NCBI GenBank assembly: GCA_051881355.1
Contig: JBJEPS010000012.1
Span: forward strand, 1-64,000
Direction of reading: 5' to 3'
Source: Fimenecus sp051881355
Lineage (GTDB): Bacteria > Bacillota > Clostridia > Oscillospirales > Acutalibacteraceae
DNA length: 64,000 nt
Positions within the stretch are counted from its first letter, which is position 1, and each line of letters begins with the position of its first letter. The notes under the pieces were generated by a model, which had not been told where the DNA came from, ran no database searches, and worked only from the letters and a program-made list of their open reading frames with translations. Positions 49,059 to 58,157 of this stretch are shown piece by piece. The position numbers were made by a program, and so were the translations under genes.

Positions 49059-50090
49059 TTAAAAATCCGACGGCTGCAAAACACCTTTTTCCGTAATAAA
49101 CGCCGTGATGAGACGGTGGTCGGTCACGTCAAATGCCGGATTGAGCGTTTTTGCATTTCGGGGGATTTTGGGCGTTTCGTACCAAAGTGCGCGCAGTTCC
49201 TCTCCGTCTCGCTGTTCTATGGGGATTTCGGCACCTGTGGGGGTGTTTTTGTCAATCGTCGAAAACGGTGCGCAGACATAAAACGGAATACCGTAGTGCT
49301 TTGCCAAAATTGCCACGCCCGAGGTGCCGATTTTGTTGGCGGTATCGCCGTTTTTTGCCACGCGGTCACAGCCGACCAGCACCGCCTGCACCAAGCCCTG
49401 CTGCATCACATAAGACGCCATATTGTCGCAAAGCACGGTGACATCTATCCCCGCTTCGCACAGCTCATATGCCGTCAGTCGGGCGCCCTGCAAAAGCGGG
49501 CGGGTTTCGTCGGCATAGACTTTGATATTGTGTCCCTGTTCTTTGGAGACATACACAGGCGACAGCGCCGTGCCGTATTGGACTGTCGCAAGCCTTCCGG
49601 CGTTGCAGTGAGTCAAAACCGCATCGCAATCCTTCAAAATCGCCGCACCGTATTCGCCGATTTTGCGGCAAACCGCAATATCCGCCGCGTGCAGTTCCAA
49701 CGCCCGCGCCGTGAGCGCGGCTTTTTGCACGGCAATCGACTCTGCACTGTGCGCGCCTTGTGTTTTGCGCATTTCGCCCACTGCCCAGGACAGATTAACC
49801 GCCGTGGGGCGCGCGGTTTCAAGCGTTGCAGCATTTTTCAAAAATTCCGCTTGAAATGCGTCGGGTGTTTTCGCAGTGCTATCGTTTGCAAGCACCGCAA
49901 GCCCCACCGCCGCCGCCACACCGATGGCAGGCGCGCCGCGCACACGCAAGCGGTAAATGGCTTCGACCATATCGTCTAATCGATAAAGAGAAAGTACAAC
50001 GGTTTGATTTGGCAATTTGGTTTGGTCTAACAGCAGCAGGCGATTGTGTTCGGTGTCAAAATGCACCGTTTCGCCGTGTAAATCATACAT
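49059..50090 (-). CDS. mtnA: S-methyl-5-thioribose-1-phosphate isomerase
   Basis: Converts methylthioribose-1-phosphate to methylthioribulose-1-phosphate. 343 residues. Substrate loop RVRGAPAIGVAAAVG, catalytic Cys in LTHCNAGRLATVQYGTAL and catalytic Asp in GCDRVAKNGDTANKIGT, all as in characterised MtnA and not the eIF2B-like proteins. Preceded by pnp and mtaD, which can supply its substrate via methylthioinosine. No mtnK, mtnB, mtnW or mtnD in the window, so the fate of the product is open. Confidence 0.95.
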   Translation of the reverse strand: MYDLHGETVHFDTEHNRLLLLDQTKLPNQTVVLSLYRLDDMVEAIYRLRVRGAPAIGVAAAVGLAVLANDSTAKTPDAFQAEFLKNAATLETARPTAVNLSWAVGEMRKTQGAHSAESIAVQKAALTARALELHAADIAVCRKIGEYGAAILKDCDAVLTHCNAGRLATVQYGTALSPVYVSKEQGHNIKVYADETRPLLQGARLTAYELCEAGIDVTVLCDNMASYVMQQGLVQAVLVGCDRVAKNGDTANKIGTSGVAILAKHYGIPFYVCAPFSTIDKNTPTGAEIPIEQRDGEELRALWYETPKIPRNAKTLNPAFDVTDHRLITAFITEKGVLQPSDF

Positions 50091-50123
50091 ACAAGCTCTC
50101 CGATTTTGTAAAGGAAATATACT

Positions 50124-50936
50124 TTACAGTTTTTCTATTATGCGGCAGAGGAGTGTTTGCATTTCGGCACCCTTTCTGCGCCCTGCTTCCAAAACCTCTT
50201 CTTCCGTCAGCGGCTGTTTTAAAATACCCGCCGCCATATTGGAGATTAAGGAAAACGCCAACACGCGCATACCGCAATGGTTGGCGGCAATGACCTCAGG
50301 CACGGTGGACATGCCGACCGCGTCCGCACCGAGCGTACGAAACGCACGGATTTCGGCAGGCGTTTCATAACTCGGTCCTGAGCACGCAAGGTAAACGCCT
50401 TTACAGATATTGATACCCGTTTCTGCGGCGCACTGTTCGGCAAGTGCGCGCAAGTCGGGATTATAAGCAAAGCTCATATCGGGAAAACGACAACCAAACA
50501 CATCGTCATTTTGCCCAACCAACGGATTTTTGCCCATAAAATTGATATGGTCTTCGATAAGCATAATATCGCCGACGGAAAATGCGGTATTCACCCCGCC
50601 CGCGGCGTTCGTTAAAATCAGCGTTTCCACCCCGAGGCAACGAAGCGTGCGAATGGGCAATAAAATATCCGCCATTTCGTGTCCCTCATAGAAGTGCAGA
50701 CGCCCCTGCATACAAATGACTGCTTTCCCCGCAAGCGTGCCCACAATAAAGCGCCCTTTGTGCCCGGGTGCAGTGGAGACGGGAAAGCCTTCAAGGTCTT
50801 TGTAGTCCACAAATACGGGATTTTCGATTCTTTCGCCCAAATCCCCAAGTCCCGAGCCCAAAATAATGCCGATTTTCGGCTGTACGGCGATTTGCGCTTT
50901 GAGCAGTTCTGCATATTGTGCGGCAGTTTTACGCAT
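50124..50936 (-). CDS. Purine nucleoside phosphorylase (PNP/MTAP family)
   Basis: Trimeric-type class II nucleoside phosphorylase, 270 residues. GIILGSGLGDLG and PGHKGRFIVG bind phosphate, MQGRLHFYEGH and NAAGG follow, CSGPSYETPAEIRAF contacts ribose. Asn233 in SLISNMAAG is the base-binding residue of 6-oxopurine enzymes (MTA phosphorylases usually have Asp). The His that normally contacts the ribose 5'-OH (PLSH-x-EV) is Glu245 here (PLTEEEV). With mtaD upstream (8-base overlap) and mtnA after, methylthioinosine is a plausible substrate. Confidence 0.92.
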   Translation of the reverse strand: MRKTAAQYAELLKAQIAVQPKIGIILGSGLGDLGERIENPVFVDYKDLEGFPVSTAPGHKGRFIVGTLAGKAVICMQGRLHFYEGHEMADILLPIRTLRCLGVETLILTNAAGGVNTAFSVGDIMLIEDHINFMGKNPLVGQNDDVFGCRFPDMSFAYNPDLRALAEQCAAETGINICKGVYLACSGPSYETPAEIRAFRTLGADAVGMSTVPEVIAANHCGMRVLAFSLISNMAAGILKQPLTEEEVLEAGRRKGAEMQTLLCRIIEKL

Positions 50937-52230
50937 TGGCTTTAACCTCCTGTTGAATACGGCGGGTGCGCTGTTCTACCTCAAATTTGATTTTTTCAAT
51001 ATCCAAGGTCAAATATTCGCCGTCATGGTACAGCACTTTGCCGTCTACCATTGTGAGAACCACATCTTCGCCGCTTGCGGCATAGACGAGATGATTGACG
51101 GTATCGTTGTGCGGACACATATGCACGGTATCCAAATCTACCACCGTCAAATCCGCCTTGTTGCCGACCGCAATCACACCGCTGTCCTCGCGCCCTTGCG
51201 AACGCCAGCCGTTGACGGTGGCAATTTTTAAGACCTCGCGTTCGGACACAATGTTGGGTTGGCGGCGAATGCCTTTCGGGAGCAGTGCGCACAAATACAT
51301 TTCTTTAAACATATCGAGGTTGTTATTCGACGCGACCGAGTCCGTCCCGAGCGCAACATTGATGCCTTTTTGCAACAGTGCCTGCACATCGCATACGCCG
51401 CTGCCGAGCTTTAAGTTGCTGGCGGGGTTGGTTGCGACAGTTACGCCCTTTTCTTTGAAAATTTCGCGGTCTTTTTCAGTCACCCACACGCAATGCGCCG
51501 CCGTACAGGGCACATCGAACACGCCGCAGGCAGCGAACAATTCGGCAGGGGTTAAGCCGCCGTGACGCTGTTTGCATTCCTCGTGCTCTTTTTCGGTTTC
51601 AGACAGGTGGATATGCGCACGCAGTCCGTGCGCCTGAACACTTTCTCCAAACTGCTCGATAATTGTGCGGCGGTTGGTGTATTCCGCGTGCAAACTCATA
51701 TCGATTTTTATCCGCCCGTCACATGCATTGTGATAGGTCTTAATCAGATTTTCGCTTTCCTGAAAACTCGGAATTTCGGAAATATCACCGTCCGCAAAGC
51801 TTGTAATCGCCCGTCCGAAGTTGCATTTGATGCCGCTGTCTGCAACGGCGCGCAGTACATTTTCCGAAAAGAAATACATATCGGTAAACGATGCCGTGCC
51901 CGTCCTTATCATTTCGGCAACGGCAAGCGATGTGCTGTAATAGGCGTCCTCGTCCCGAATTTTGTCTTCAAACGGGAACACGCGTTCCTCAAGCCAACGC
52001 TGTAACGGCAGATTTTCGGCATACCCGCGTAAAAGCGTCATCGCCGCGTGGGAATGGGCGTTGACAAGTGCAGGCATTAACAGGCGGTTTTTTCCGTCAT
52101 ACACGGTGCCGAAATCCTCTTTCGGCGCGCTGTCACCGATAAAGGCGATTTTATCGCCCCGCACACCGACATATTGGTGCGGCTCAATTCGGAAATCTGC
52201 ATTTAAAACAGTAATATCTTTAAAAAGCAT
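50929..52230 (-). CDS. mtaD: 5-methylthioadenosine / S-adenosylhomocysteine deaminase family amidohydrolase
   Basis: 433 residues. Metal-dependent amidohydrolase: NAHSHAAMTLLRG (two metal His), LHAEYT, IHLSETEKEHEEC and LGTDSVASNNNLDMF (metal Asp). PLQRWLEERVFPFE is characteristic of the MTA/SAH deaminase group rather than guanine deaminase. Product would be methylthioinosine or S-inosylhomocysteine. ATG 8 bases after GGAGG, four bases after the upstream metallophosphoesterase; overlaps pnp. Related deaminases also act on 5'-deoxyadenosine and adenosine. Confidence 0.9.
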   Translation of the reverse strand: MLFKDITVLNADFRIEPHQYVGVRGDKIAFIGDSAPKEDFGTVYDGKNRLLMPALVNAHSHAAMTLLRGYAENLPLQRWLEERVFPFEDKIRDEDAYYSTSLAVAEMIRTGTASFTDMYFFSENVLRAVADSGIKCNFGRAITSFADGDISEIPSFQESENLIKTYHNACDGRIKIDMSLHAEYTNRRTIIEQFGESVQAHGLRAHIHLSETEKEHEECKQRHGGLTPAELFAACGVFDVPCTAAHCVWVTEKDREIFKEKGVTVATNPASNLKLGSGVCDVQALLQKGINVALGTDSVASNNNLDMFKEMYLCALLPKGIRRQPNIVSEREVLKIATVNGWRSQGREDSGVIAVGNKADLTVVDLDTVHMCPHNDTVNHLVYAASGEDVVLTMVDGKVLYHDGEYLTLDIEKIKFEVEQRTRRIQQEVKANA

Positions 52231-52234
52231 TGTG

Positions 52235-53077
52235 TTATTCCTCCGTTGTTACGGTTACAACGACCAATTCGGGGCGGTTAAACACCCGCACGGGGAACAA
52301 GCTGTTCCCCAAGCCCCGACTGATATACAAAACCGTATTCTGTTCGGTAAATTCACCCGCATCGTAATACGGAAACAACCCTTGGTCAGGTGCGGCAAGT
52401 CCGCCGACAACCGGCAAGCGCACCTGCCCGCCGTGGGTATGCCCCGAAAAGACAAAATCCACCTCTGCCGCCGCGTAATTTGCAAGCTCCTGCGGCTCAT
52501 GTGCCAACAGGATTTGCAAGGTGTTTTCAGGCAAATCGGCACAAAGTGTTTGCAGGGTTCCGTCCGCCAAATGCGCGTCATCTAAGCCCAAAAGCACAAA
52601 TTCACACCCGCGCACGTTCACGGTTTTTGTTTCGTCATTTAAAATGTGCACACCACATTCCTGAAGTCCTGCGTACAGCGCGGTTTTGGTTTCATACGGC
52701 AAGCGGGTTTCGTGGTTGCCCGAAACAAAATACACGGGCGCAATTTCCGTTGCCGCAGACGCGAATTCCAACGCAATGTCAATATTCGTACGGCGGCTGT
52801 CCACCGTGTCGCCCGTCAGCAAAATCAAATCGGGATTTTGTTCGCGAATCCGTGAAAGCAAGGTTTCGTTTTGTTTGCCGAAGGCTTTGTTGTGCAAATC
52901 TGACACTTGCACAATTCTAAGCCCGCCTTCCGGCACAGCTTTTGCGGTCTGTGCCACATACTGCGTCACCGTCAAATCGTTGTTCTGCCACAGGACAAAT
53001 AAAATCAGCAAAATCAGCGCAAGACTGAGCAATCCCACGTCGCGTTTGCGCCATTTTTGCGTTTTTTTCTGTTTCAT
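52235..53077 (-). CDS. Membrane-anchored metallophosphoesterase, YkuE/YaeI type
   Basis: 280 residues. Twin-basic N-terminus then one membrane helix (16-30). Full motif set: VQVSDLHNKAFG, LLTGDTVDSR, FVSGNHETR, LLAHEPQE, FSGHTHGGQVRLP. The GHTHGGQ ending is typical of YkuE/LpxH-like phosphodiesterases that act at the membrane. In the same run as mtaD (4-base gap) but with no clear biochemical link. Confidence 0.9.
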   Translation of the reverse strand: MKQKKTQKWRKRDVGLLSLALILLILFVLWQNNDLTVTQYVAQTAKAVPEGGLRIVQVSDLHNKAFGKQNETLLSRIREQNPDLILLTGDTVDSRRTNIDIALEFASAATEIAPVYFVSGNHETRLPYETKTALYAGLQECGVHILNDETKTVNVRGCEFVLLGLDDAHLADGTLQTLCADLPENTLQILLAHEPQELANYAAAEVDFVFSGHTHGGQVRLPVVGGLAAPDQGLFPYYDAGEFTEQNTVLYISRGLGNSLFPVRVFNRPELVVVTVTTEE

Positions 53078-53121
53078 ACATTTATAAATTCGGGGCGGAA
53101 ACTACGTTCCGCCCCACAAAA

Positions 53122-53718
53122 TTACACAGTCTCAAATGCAACTGTTTCAATCACGACGTCTTCGAGCGGCTTGTTTTGGAAAAAGTCCACTTTCACCGCG
53201 GCAATCCTGTCCACAACATCTAAGCCGTCCACGACCTGCCCAAACACGGTGTGCTTATAATCGAGCCACGGCGTGCCGCCCAAGGTTTCATACGCACGCA
53301 CGCAATCGTTCGGAAACAGTTCCTCGGGTGCGGTTTCCAGCTGGTCAATCATATCGTCGGACACATTTTTTGCCTGCACAATAAAGAACTGACTGCCGTT
53401 GGTGTTCGGTCCTGCGTTCGCCATAGAAACAGCCCCGCGCAAATTGTGCAATTCCGGCGTAAATTCATCTTCGAAACTGTCACCCCAAATGCTTTCGCCG
53501 CCCATTCCCGAACCGGTCGGGTCACCGCCTTGAATCATAAAATCGTTAATCACACGGTGAAAAATCAGCCCGTTATAATATCCGTTTTCGGCATGGGTTT
53601 TAAAATTCTCCACCGCTTTGGGCGCAAAATCCGGAAACAGGCGGATTTTAATATCGCCCATATTGGTTTTGAGTACAGCGAGGGTTTCGCCTGCCTTCGG
53701 CGATTCAGTCTGCATCAT
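53122..53718 (-). CDS. Peptidyl-prolyl cis-trans isomerase, cyclophilin type
   Basis: 198 residues, no signal peptide, so cytoplasmic. Active-site segments FHRVINDFMIQGGDPTGSGMGG, MANAGPNTNGSQFFI and HTVFGQVVDGLDVVDRI give the cyclophilin signature with the catalytic Arg in FHRV. An insert of about 25 residues (NVSDDMIDQLETAPEELFPND) between strands is typical of clostridial members. Overlaps the GGDEF gene end by 14 bases; ATG after AAAGGAGAGG. Confidence 0.95.
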   Translation of the reverse strand: MMQTESPKAGETLAVLKTNMGDIKIRLFPDFAPKAVENFKTHAENGYYNGLIFHRVINDFMIQGGDPTGSGMGGESIWGDSFEDEFTPELHNLRGAVSMANAGPNTNGSQFFIVQAKNVSDDMIDQLETAPEELFPNDCVRAYETLGGTPWLDYKHTVFGQVVDGLDVVDRIAAVKVDFFQNKPLEDVVIETVAFETV

Positions 53719-54997
53719 ACTTTGCCTCTCCTTTATCCTTTATTGTTGTCACAATTTGATTTCTGCCGTTTGCTTTTGCCGCGTACAAAAGCATATCCGC
53801 TTTTTCTATATATTCGTCTATATGGCTTTGTGCCGTGGGAACAGCCGAATGAATCCCGACAGAGAGTGTAATCGGCTGCCCGCAACGGGGAATTTGCAAA
53901 TTGGAAACCGCTTTGGCTACGCGGTTCATTGCCAAGAACGCATCGGAACGGCTTTTATCTTCAAACACAACCATCAACTCGTCCCCGCCGAGACGGTATG
54001 CATGCACACCGTCTTCCGCTTCCACTGCCGCAAGCGCCTCACCGACCGCCCGCAAACACGCATCGCCCACGGTATGCCCGTATGTATCGTTAATCAGTTT
54101 AAAATTGTCAATATCCGCAATTGCCATCGTAACAAAGCAGCCTTTTTCCGCAGCGCGCGCAAGCGTTTCAGCGCTTTCCCGCACAAAACTACGCCGACTG
54201 CGAAGCCCTGTCAAATCGTCGGTATTGGTGAGCTTTTGCAGCTGCCGATTTTTCGCTTCAATCTGCACGCGGTTATCCTGTAATTCCGTATTTAACCGGT
54301 TCAGCGCCTCGCTTTTTTGCAGAAGACTGTATTCCTTTAAAAACACCTTATATTTTGAGCGGTACCGTGAAATGCCGATCACTATCGACAAAAGTGCAAC
54401 AATCATTATGCGGAACAGCAAAAGCGCCTCTAAAAACACCTGCAAATCCATACAGAATACCGCAATAAAAAATGCCGTTATTGTCACAAAAACATTGGTA
54501 ATCAGGACCACCGGTCGGTAATATAGCGTGGCAGCCGAGACAAACAACGCTACAATCAAGGAAAACCCGATAAATCCGGTTTCCAAATCCAAAACCGTAA
54601 ATACAACACTGCGCAGCATATACAAAAGCATATATAGGTTACAGCAAACGGTAATCAGGCGATAATGCTTTTCCGGGTTGCGGCGAACCAACAACCCACC
54701 CACTAAACACAGCACGTTCAGAACAAACATAAACACATACAGCCCTGCAAAAATTCGAGCGCTCGTCGGAATTTCCCCTGTCACACGGTGAAAAGATACC
54801 GCAGCCACCCCACAGCGGACACTTTCCGTTATCAGTGCAATCCACAGCCAAAAGCGCACAGCCTTCATACGATTGCGCACCGCTGTGTCTATGGCAAAGT
54901 CGTGTTTTAGCTGTGTCTCATTTTCCTTGCATTCGGTAAGAATGGCTTTTTCACTGTTTGTGTCAAAAAAAGAAAGTACTTTTTCATACAGCCGCAT
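53705..54997 (-). CDS. Membrane-bound diguanylate cyclase (GGDEF)
   Basis: 430 residues. Five to six membrane helices at about 50-215 form an uncharacterised sensor region. A coiled coil (225-260) leads to the GGDEF domain with TDDLTGLRSRRSF, DIDNFKLINDTYGHTVGDACLR and the active loop RLGGDELMV. The fifth residue of the signature is Leu, a tolerated variant, and the catalytic Asp/Glu remain; no RxxD inhibitory site is evident upstream. Start ATG chosen after GGTGG; the longer frame begins at an ATG eight codons earlier. Own promoter upstream. Confidence 0.9.
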   Translation of the reverse strand: MRLYEKVLSFFDTNSEKAILTECKENETQLKHDFAIDTAVRNRMKAVRFWLWIALITESVRCGVAAVSFHRVTGEIPTSARIFAGLYVFMFVLNVLCLVGGLLVRRNPEKHYRLITVCCNLYMLLYMLRSVVFTVLDLETGFIGFSLIVALFVSAATLYYRPVVLITNVFVTITAFFIAVFCMDLQVFLEALLLFRIMIVALLSIVIGISRYRSKYKVFLKEYSLLQKSEALNRLNTELQDNRVQIEAKNRQLQKLTNTDDLTGLRSRRSFVRESAETLARAAEKGCFVTMAIADIDNFKLINDTYGHTVGDACLRAVGEALAAVEAEDGVHAYRLGGDELMVVFEDKSRSDAFLAMNRVAKAVSNLQIPRCGQPITLSVGIHSAVPTAQSHIDEYIEKADMLLYAAKANGRNQIVTTIKDKGEAKYDAD

Positions 54998-55047
54998 TTC
55001 TTCCGCCCACCTCTCGCACATAGCGCGATTTTATCTCAATTTAATAT

Positions 55048-55076
55048 AGTATAGCAAAAATTCAGTCATTCGTAAA
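55048..55076 (-). promoter_or_regulatory. Promoter of the GGDEF-cyclophilin-mtaD-pnp-mtnA run
   Basis: TTTACG, 17 bases, TATACT on the minus strand, overlapping the pflA end. Confidence 0.5.
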
Positions 55077-55784
55077 CCTTCTACCGAAAAATTGTGCTTG
55101 CAAATTTTCAACTTTTTTTGCATCTGCCGCTTCGTATTTGTCAAACGGGAACGGAATTCCCAGTGCCGTATACTTTTCTGTGCACAGTTTCATAAACGGC
55201 AGCAATTCAACCTTTTCCACGCAGGAATACGACTTAAGCATCTCCGCAAGCGCTTCCATATCTCGTGGGGTATCATTCACGCCGGGGGTGACAACCTGCC
55301 GCACAATGACACGCTTTTTTCGGCTGTCCGCATACTCCAGAAAGCGTAAAACCGTTTCGAGCGGTATCCCGATATATTTTTCATATTTTTCGGTATCAGA
55401 AAACTTAATGTCCAACAAAACAATGTCGGTAACGGCAAGCAGGCTTTCAACAGCACCGTCCAAACGAATACCTGACGTGTCCAAAGCAGTGGAAAGCCCG
55501 TCACCTTTACACAGTTTGAATAATTCCGTGACGAATTCCGCTTGCAAAAGCGGCTCACCGCCCGAAACGGTCACGCCGCCCGCCGCGCCGTAATAGGCTT
55601 TGTATTTTTGTATTTTGCGGAACAACGTTTCGGCATCTACTTGCATGCCGCCGGTTTTGTCCCACGTGTCGGGATTATGACAATACGGGCAACGCAACGG
55701 ACAGCCCTGCAAAAACACCACGCTGCGCACACCGGGACCGTCTACCGTGCCGAGACTTTGAAAAGAATGGATTCTGCCAACCAT
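55062..55784 (-). CDS. pflA: Pyruvate formate-lyase activating enzyme
   Basis: Radical-SAM enzyme that installs the glycyl radical on pyruvate formate-lyase. 240 residues. GCPLRCPYCHNPDTW holds the CxxxCxxC [4Fe-4S] site; TVSGGEPLLQ, DTSGIRLD and LLDIKFSD are standard. DGPGVRSVVFLQ at the N-terminus is typical of PflA. pflB is not in the window. ATG lies 12 bases after the ahcY stop, so it is co-transcribed with ahcY. Confidence 0.95.
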   Translation of the reverse strand: MVGRIHSFQSLGTVDGPGVRSVVFLQGCPLRCPYCHNPDTWDKTGGMQVDAETLFRKIQKYKAYYGAAGGVTVSGGEPLLQAEFVTELFKLCKGDGLSTALDTSGIRLDGAVESLLAVTDIVLLDIKFSDTEKYEKYIGIPLETVLRFLEYADSRKKRVIVRQVVTPGVNDTPRDMEALAEMLKSYSCVEKVELLPFMKLCTEKYTALGIPFPFDKYEAADAKKVENLQAQFFGRRFTND

Positions 55785-55796
55785 GGATTTGCTTCC

Positions 55797-57038
55797 TTAT
55801 ACATTCCAACTGTTCAAATAGATTTTTTGTTCTTCCGACAAGGTGTCTACCTTTACGCCCCACGCCGCCAATTTGCGCCGCGCTACCTCGCAGTCGATTT
55901 CCTCCGGAACAAAATGCACACCTTTGGGAAGGTCTTTATGCTGTGCAATATATCGCGCACAAAGTGCCTGAATGGCAAAACTCATATCCATAATTTCCGC
56001 CGGGTGACCGTCGCCTGCCGCCAGGTTGACAAGTCTGCCTTCGGCAATCAAATGCAGTACTCTGCCGTCCGCCAGTTTATAACCCATAATATTTTTGCGG
56101 CTTTCAAACTGTTCAACCGACAGCTTTTCTAAATCGCCGATATTGATTTCCACATTGAAATGCCCTGCGTTGCAGAGAATCGCACCGTTTTTCATTCGGC
56201 GCATTGCCTTTTCGGTAATGACATCTTTGCAACCGGTTACCGTGATGAAGAAATCCCCGACTTCAGCGGCTTCCTCCATGGGTAGCACCGTAAAGCCGTC
56301 CATTACCGCCTCCATTGCCTTGACTGCGTCCACCTCGGTCACAACCACCTTGGCACCCAAGCCTTTTGCGCGCATGGCTACGCCCTTGCCGCACCAGCCG
56401 TACCCCGCCACAACTACCGTCTTGCCCGCAACTATCAAATTTGTGGTACGGTTGATACCGTCCCAAACCGACTGTCCCGTCCCGTAGCGGTTGTCAAATA
56501 AATATTTGCATTTGGCGTTATTGACGGCAAGCATCGGGAAACAGAGCGCATCGTCCGCCGCCATCGCCTGCAAACGGATAATCCCCGTGGTGGTTTCCTC
56601 ACAGCCACCCAACACCTCGGGCAACAGCTCGCGGTGTTCGTTGTGAATCAGATTCACCAAATCGCCGCCATCGTCAATAATGATATTGGGACGCGAGGCA
56701 ATCACCGATTGTAAATGGGCGCGGTATTCTTCGGCGGTCGCGCCGTGCACGGCAAAAACCTCCATACCGCTTTTCACAAGTGCGGCGGCAATATCGTCTT
56801 GGGTGGACAGCGGATTACTGCCCGTTACAAACATCTCGGCACCGCCCGCCTGCAAAACACGGCAAAGGTAGGCGGTTTTCGCCTCCAAATGCACCGAAAG
56901 TGCCACGCGCAACCCCGCAAACGGTTTTTCGGCAGCGAATTCCGCCTCCAACCCCGACAAAAGCGGCATAAAGGATTTAACCCACTGTATTTTTTGTTCT
57001 CCCGAAGCGTACAACGCTTCGTTCCGTATCTCACTCAT
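55797..57038 (-). CDS. ahcY: Adenosylhomocysteinase, short (archaeal/Thermotoga-like) form
   Basis: Splits S-adenosylhomocysteine into homocysteine and a nucleoside using bound NAD. 413 residues. Signature blocks: SVHLEAKTAYL, GGCEETTTGIIRL, NNAKCKYLFDNRYGTGQS, VVAGYGWCGKGVAMRAKGLGA (Rossmann) and GHFNVEI. It lacks the C-terminal Lys-Tyr extension of eukaryotic-type enzymes and ends in IYLNSW, a short-form pattern. Short archaeal enzymes can use S-inosylhomocysteine, relevant because mtaD is nearby. ATG after TAGGAG; a longer frame upstream is not used. Confidence 0.95.
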   Translation of the reverse strand: MSEIRNEALYASGEQKIQWVKSFMPLLSGLEAEFAAEKPFAGLRVALSVHLEAKTAYLCRVLQAGGAEMFVTGSNPLSTQDDIAAALVKSGMEVFAVHGATAEEYRAHLQSVIASRPNIIIDDGGDLVNLIHNEHRELLPEVLGGCEETTTGIIRLQAMAADDALCFPMLAVNNAKCKYLFDNRYGTGQSVWDGINRTTNLIVAGKTVVVAGYGWCGKGVAMRAKGLGAKVVVTEVDAVKAMEAVMDGFTVLPMEEAAEVGDFFITVTGCKDVITEKAMRRMKNGAILCNAGHFNVEINIGDLEKLSVEQFESRKNIMGYKLADGRVLHLIAEGRLVNLAAGDGHPAEIMDMSFAIQALCARYIAQHKDLPKGVHFVPEEIDCEVARRKLAAWGVKVDTLSEEQKIYLNSWNV

Positions 57039-57099
57039 TCGGACACTCCTACCGTTTGTATTATTTGCATAGAAAAACAGACTTAAACAGCAAAATTGT

Positions 57100-57129
57100 A
57101 TTATATATAGCGTACCACAGCCGTGTAAA
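57100..57129 (-). promoter_or_regulatory. Promoter of ahcY-pflA
   Basis: TTTACA, 18 bases, TATAAT on the minus strand, divergent from the promoter at 57144. Confidence 0.55.
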
Positions 57130-57143
57130 AATTGCAATAGATA

Positions 57144-57172
57144 TTGACACATCAAGAGATTTGTGCGATAAT
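57144..57172 (+). promoter_or_regulatory. Promoter of the DUF4474-type lipoprotein gene
   Basis: TTGACA, 17 bases, GATAAT on the plus strand, 31 bases before the ATG at 57204. Confidence 0.8.
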
Positions 57173-57203
57173 GCACATAGAGACTGATTTGGAGGTTTTT
57201 ACT

Positions 57204-58133
57204 ATGAATACAGCGGTAAAACGGACTCTTTCTTTGGTTCTTGCCGTCTTTTTAATTGTTTGTTCATTTGCCTCTTGTAAAAAGAACGACGGCGATGAAG
57301 AAATTACGCGCAGCGCGAACGGCATTGCTGCACCGGAAACCACAGCGCAAACCACTGCGGCAACGGAAGATACCACCGCCGAAACCACAACTGCTGAGGC
57401 GGAGACAACCACGAAAAAGGCGTCAACCGCTAGTTCCGCAACTTCCGGTAACAATACAACCACCATGCAAAACAGTGACAAAGTCAATCAAGCAGCGCAG
57501 CAAAGCGGCGTTGACGTTGCGTTGGCAGCGTCCTTAATTAACGCTCTCGGCTACAATTATGATTCCAAAGAGGGTGTGTTCTACACGGAGCTGGACTCTT
57601 GGCAGCGTTCCGGCAACTACATTAAGCACTATGATATGATTGCTCCGCTCGGCAACATGACCTATCTCACCACCAAGGTGGATTTCAACTACGACAACCT
57701 CGCCTGGCGTATTCAGTTCTGGAAAGGGCAGTACGGTCCGTTCGGCGGTGCAGAAATCGGTGTATATTACAAAATCCCCGGGCAGACGGACGAATTGTAT
57801 TACTGCGCAGACGACGACCATCTTCTGTATATGTCTTACACGCTGTATCTTTCCCCTGCCGATTACCAAAGCGGGAAAAAATTCTTTACCCGCGGCTGGC
57901 AAAAGCATTGGTGGCTGACCGGCTTTAAGGCGGCACAGGTGGACCCCGAAGCATTGGTGATGTCCGCACGTATCCGCACTTACGACAGCACCATGCGTGA
58001 CGCAATGGAGCAAGGGTTAATTGCGGCGGGCTTCACAAAAGGCAATGCAACCACGCAAATGGATACCTATAAAAAATCCGGTTTTGACTTCTACATTTTG
58101 TGGCACAGCGCCGGTGCAACCAACTATAAATAA
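57204..58133 (+). CDS. DUF4474-type lipoprotein
   Basis: 309 residues. Lipoprotein signal with FAS-Cys at residue 25, then a Thr/Ala-rich low-complexity linker (35-95) as in surface proteins. The C-terminal domain (about 100-309) contains KVDFNYDNLAWRIQFWKGQYG, GAEIGVYYKIPG and FTRGWQKHWWLTGFKA, the DUF4474 pattern. Function unknown. ATG follows GGAGG. Terminator directly after the stop. Confidence 0.85.
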   Translation: MNTAVKRTLSLVLAVFLIVCSFASCKKNDGDEEITRSANGIAAPETTAQTTAATEDTTAETTTAEAETTTKKASTASSATSGNNTTTMQNSDKVNQAAQQSGVDVALAASLINALGYNYDSKEGVFYTELDSWQRSGNYIKHYDMIAPLGNMTYLTTKVDFNYDNLAWRIQFWKGQYGPFGGAEIGVYYKIPGQTDELYYCADDDHLLYMSYTLYLSPADYQSGKKFFTRGWQKHWWLTGFKAAQVDPEALVMSARIRTYDSTMRDAMEQGLIAAGFTKGNATTQMDTYKKSGFDFYILWHSAGATNYK

Positions 58134-58157
58134 ACACAACCTTTTACATCATACGGC

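Noticed and set aside
49116..49979. 287-codon plus-strand frame opposite mtnA
   Set aside because: Antisense to all MtnA catalytic motifs; composition implausible.
53705..54997. Degenerate, inactive GGDEF domain
   Set aside because: The signature is GGDEL, but the catalytic acidic residues are present and Leu at the last position is tolerated, so an inactive call is not justified.
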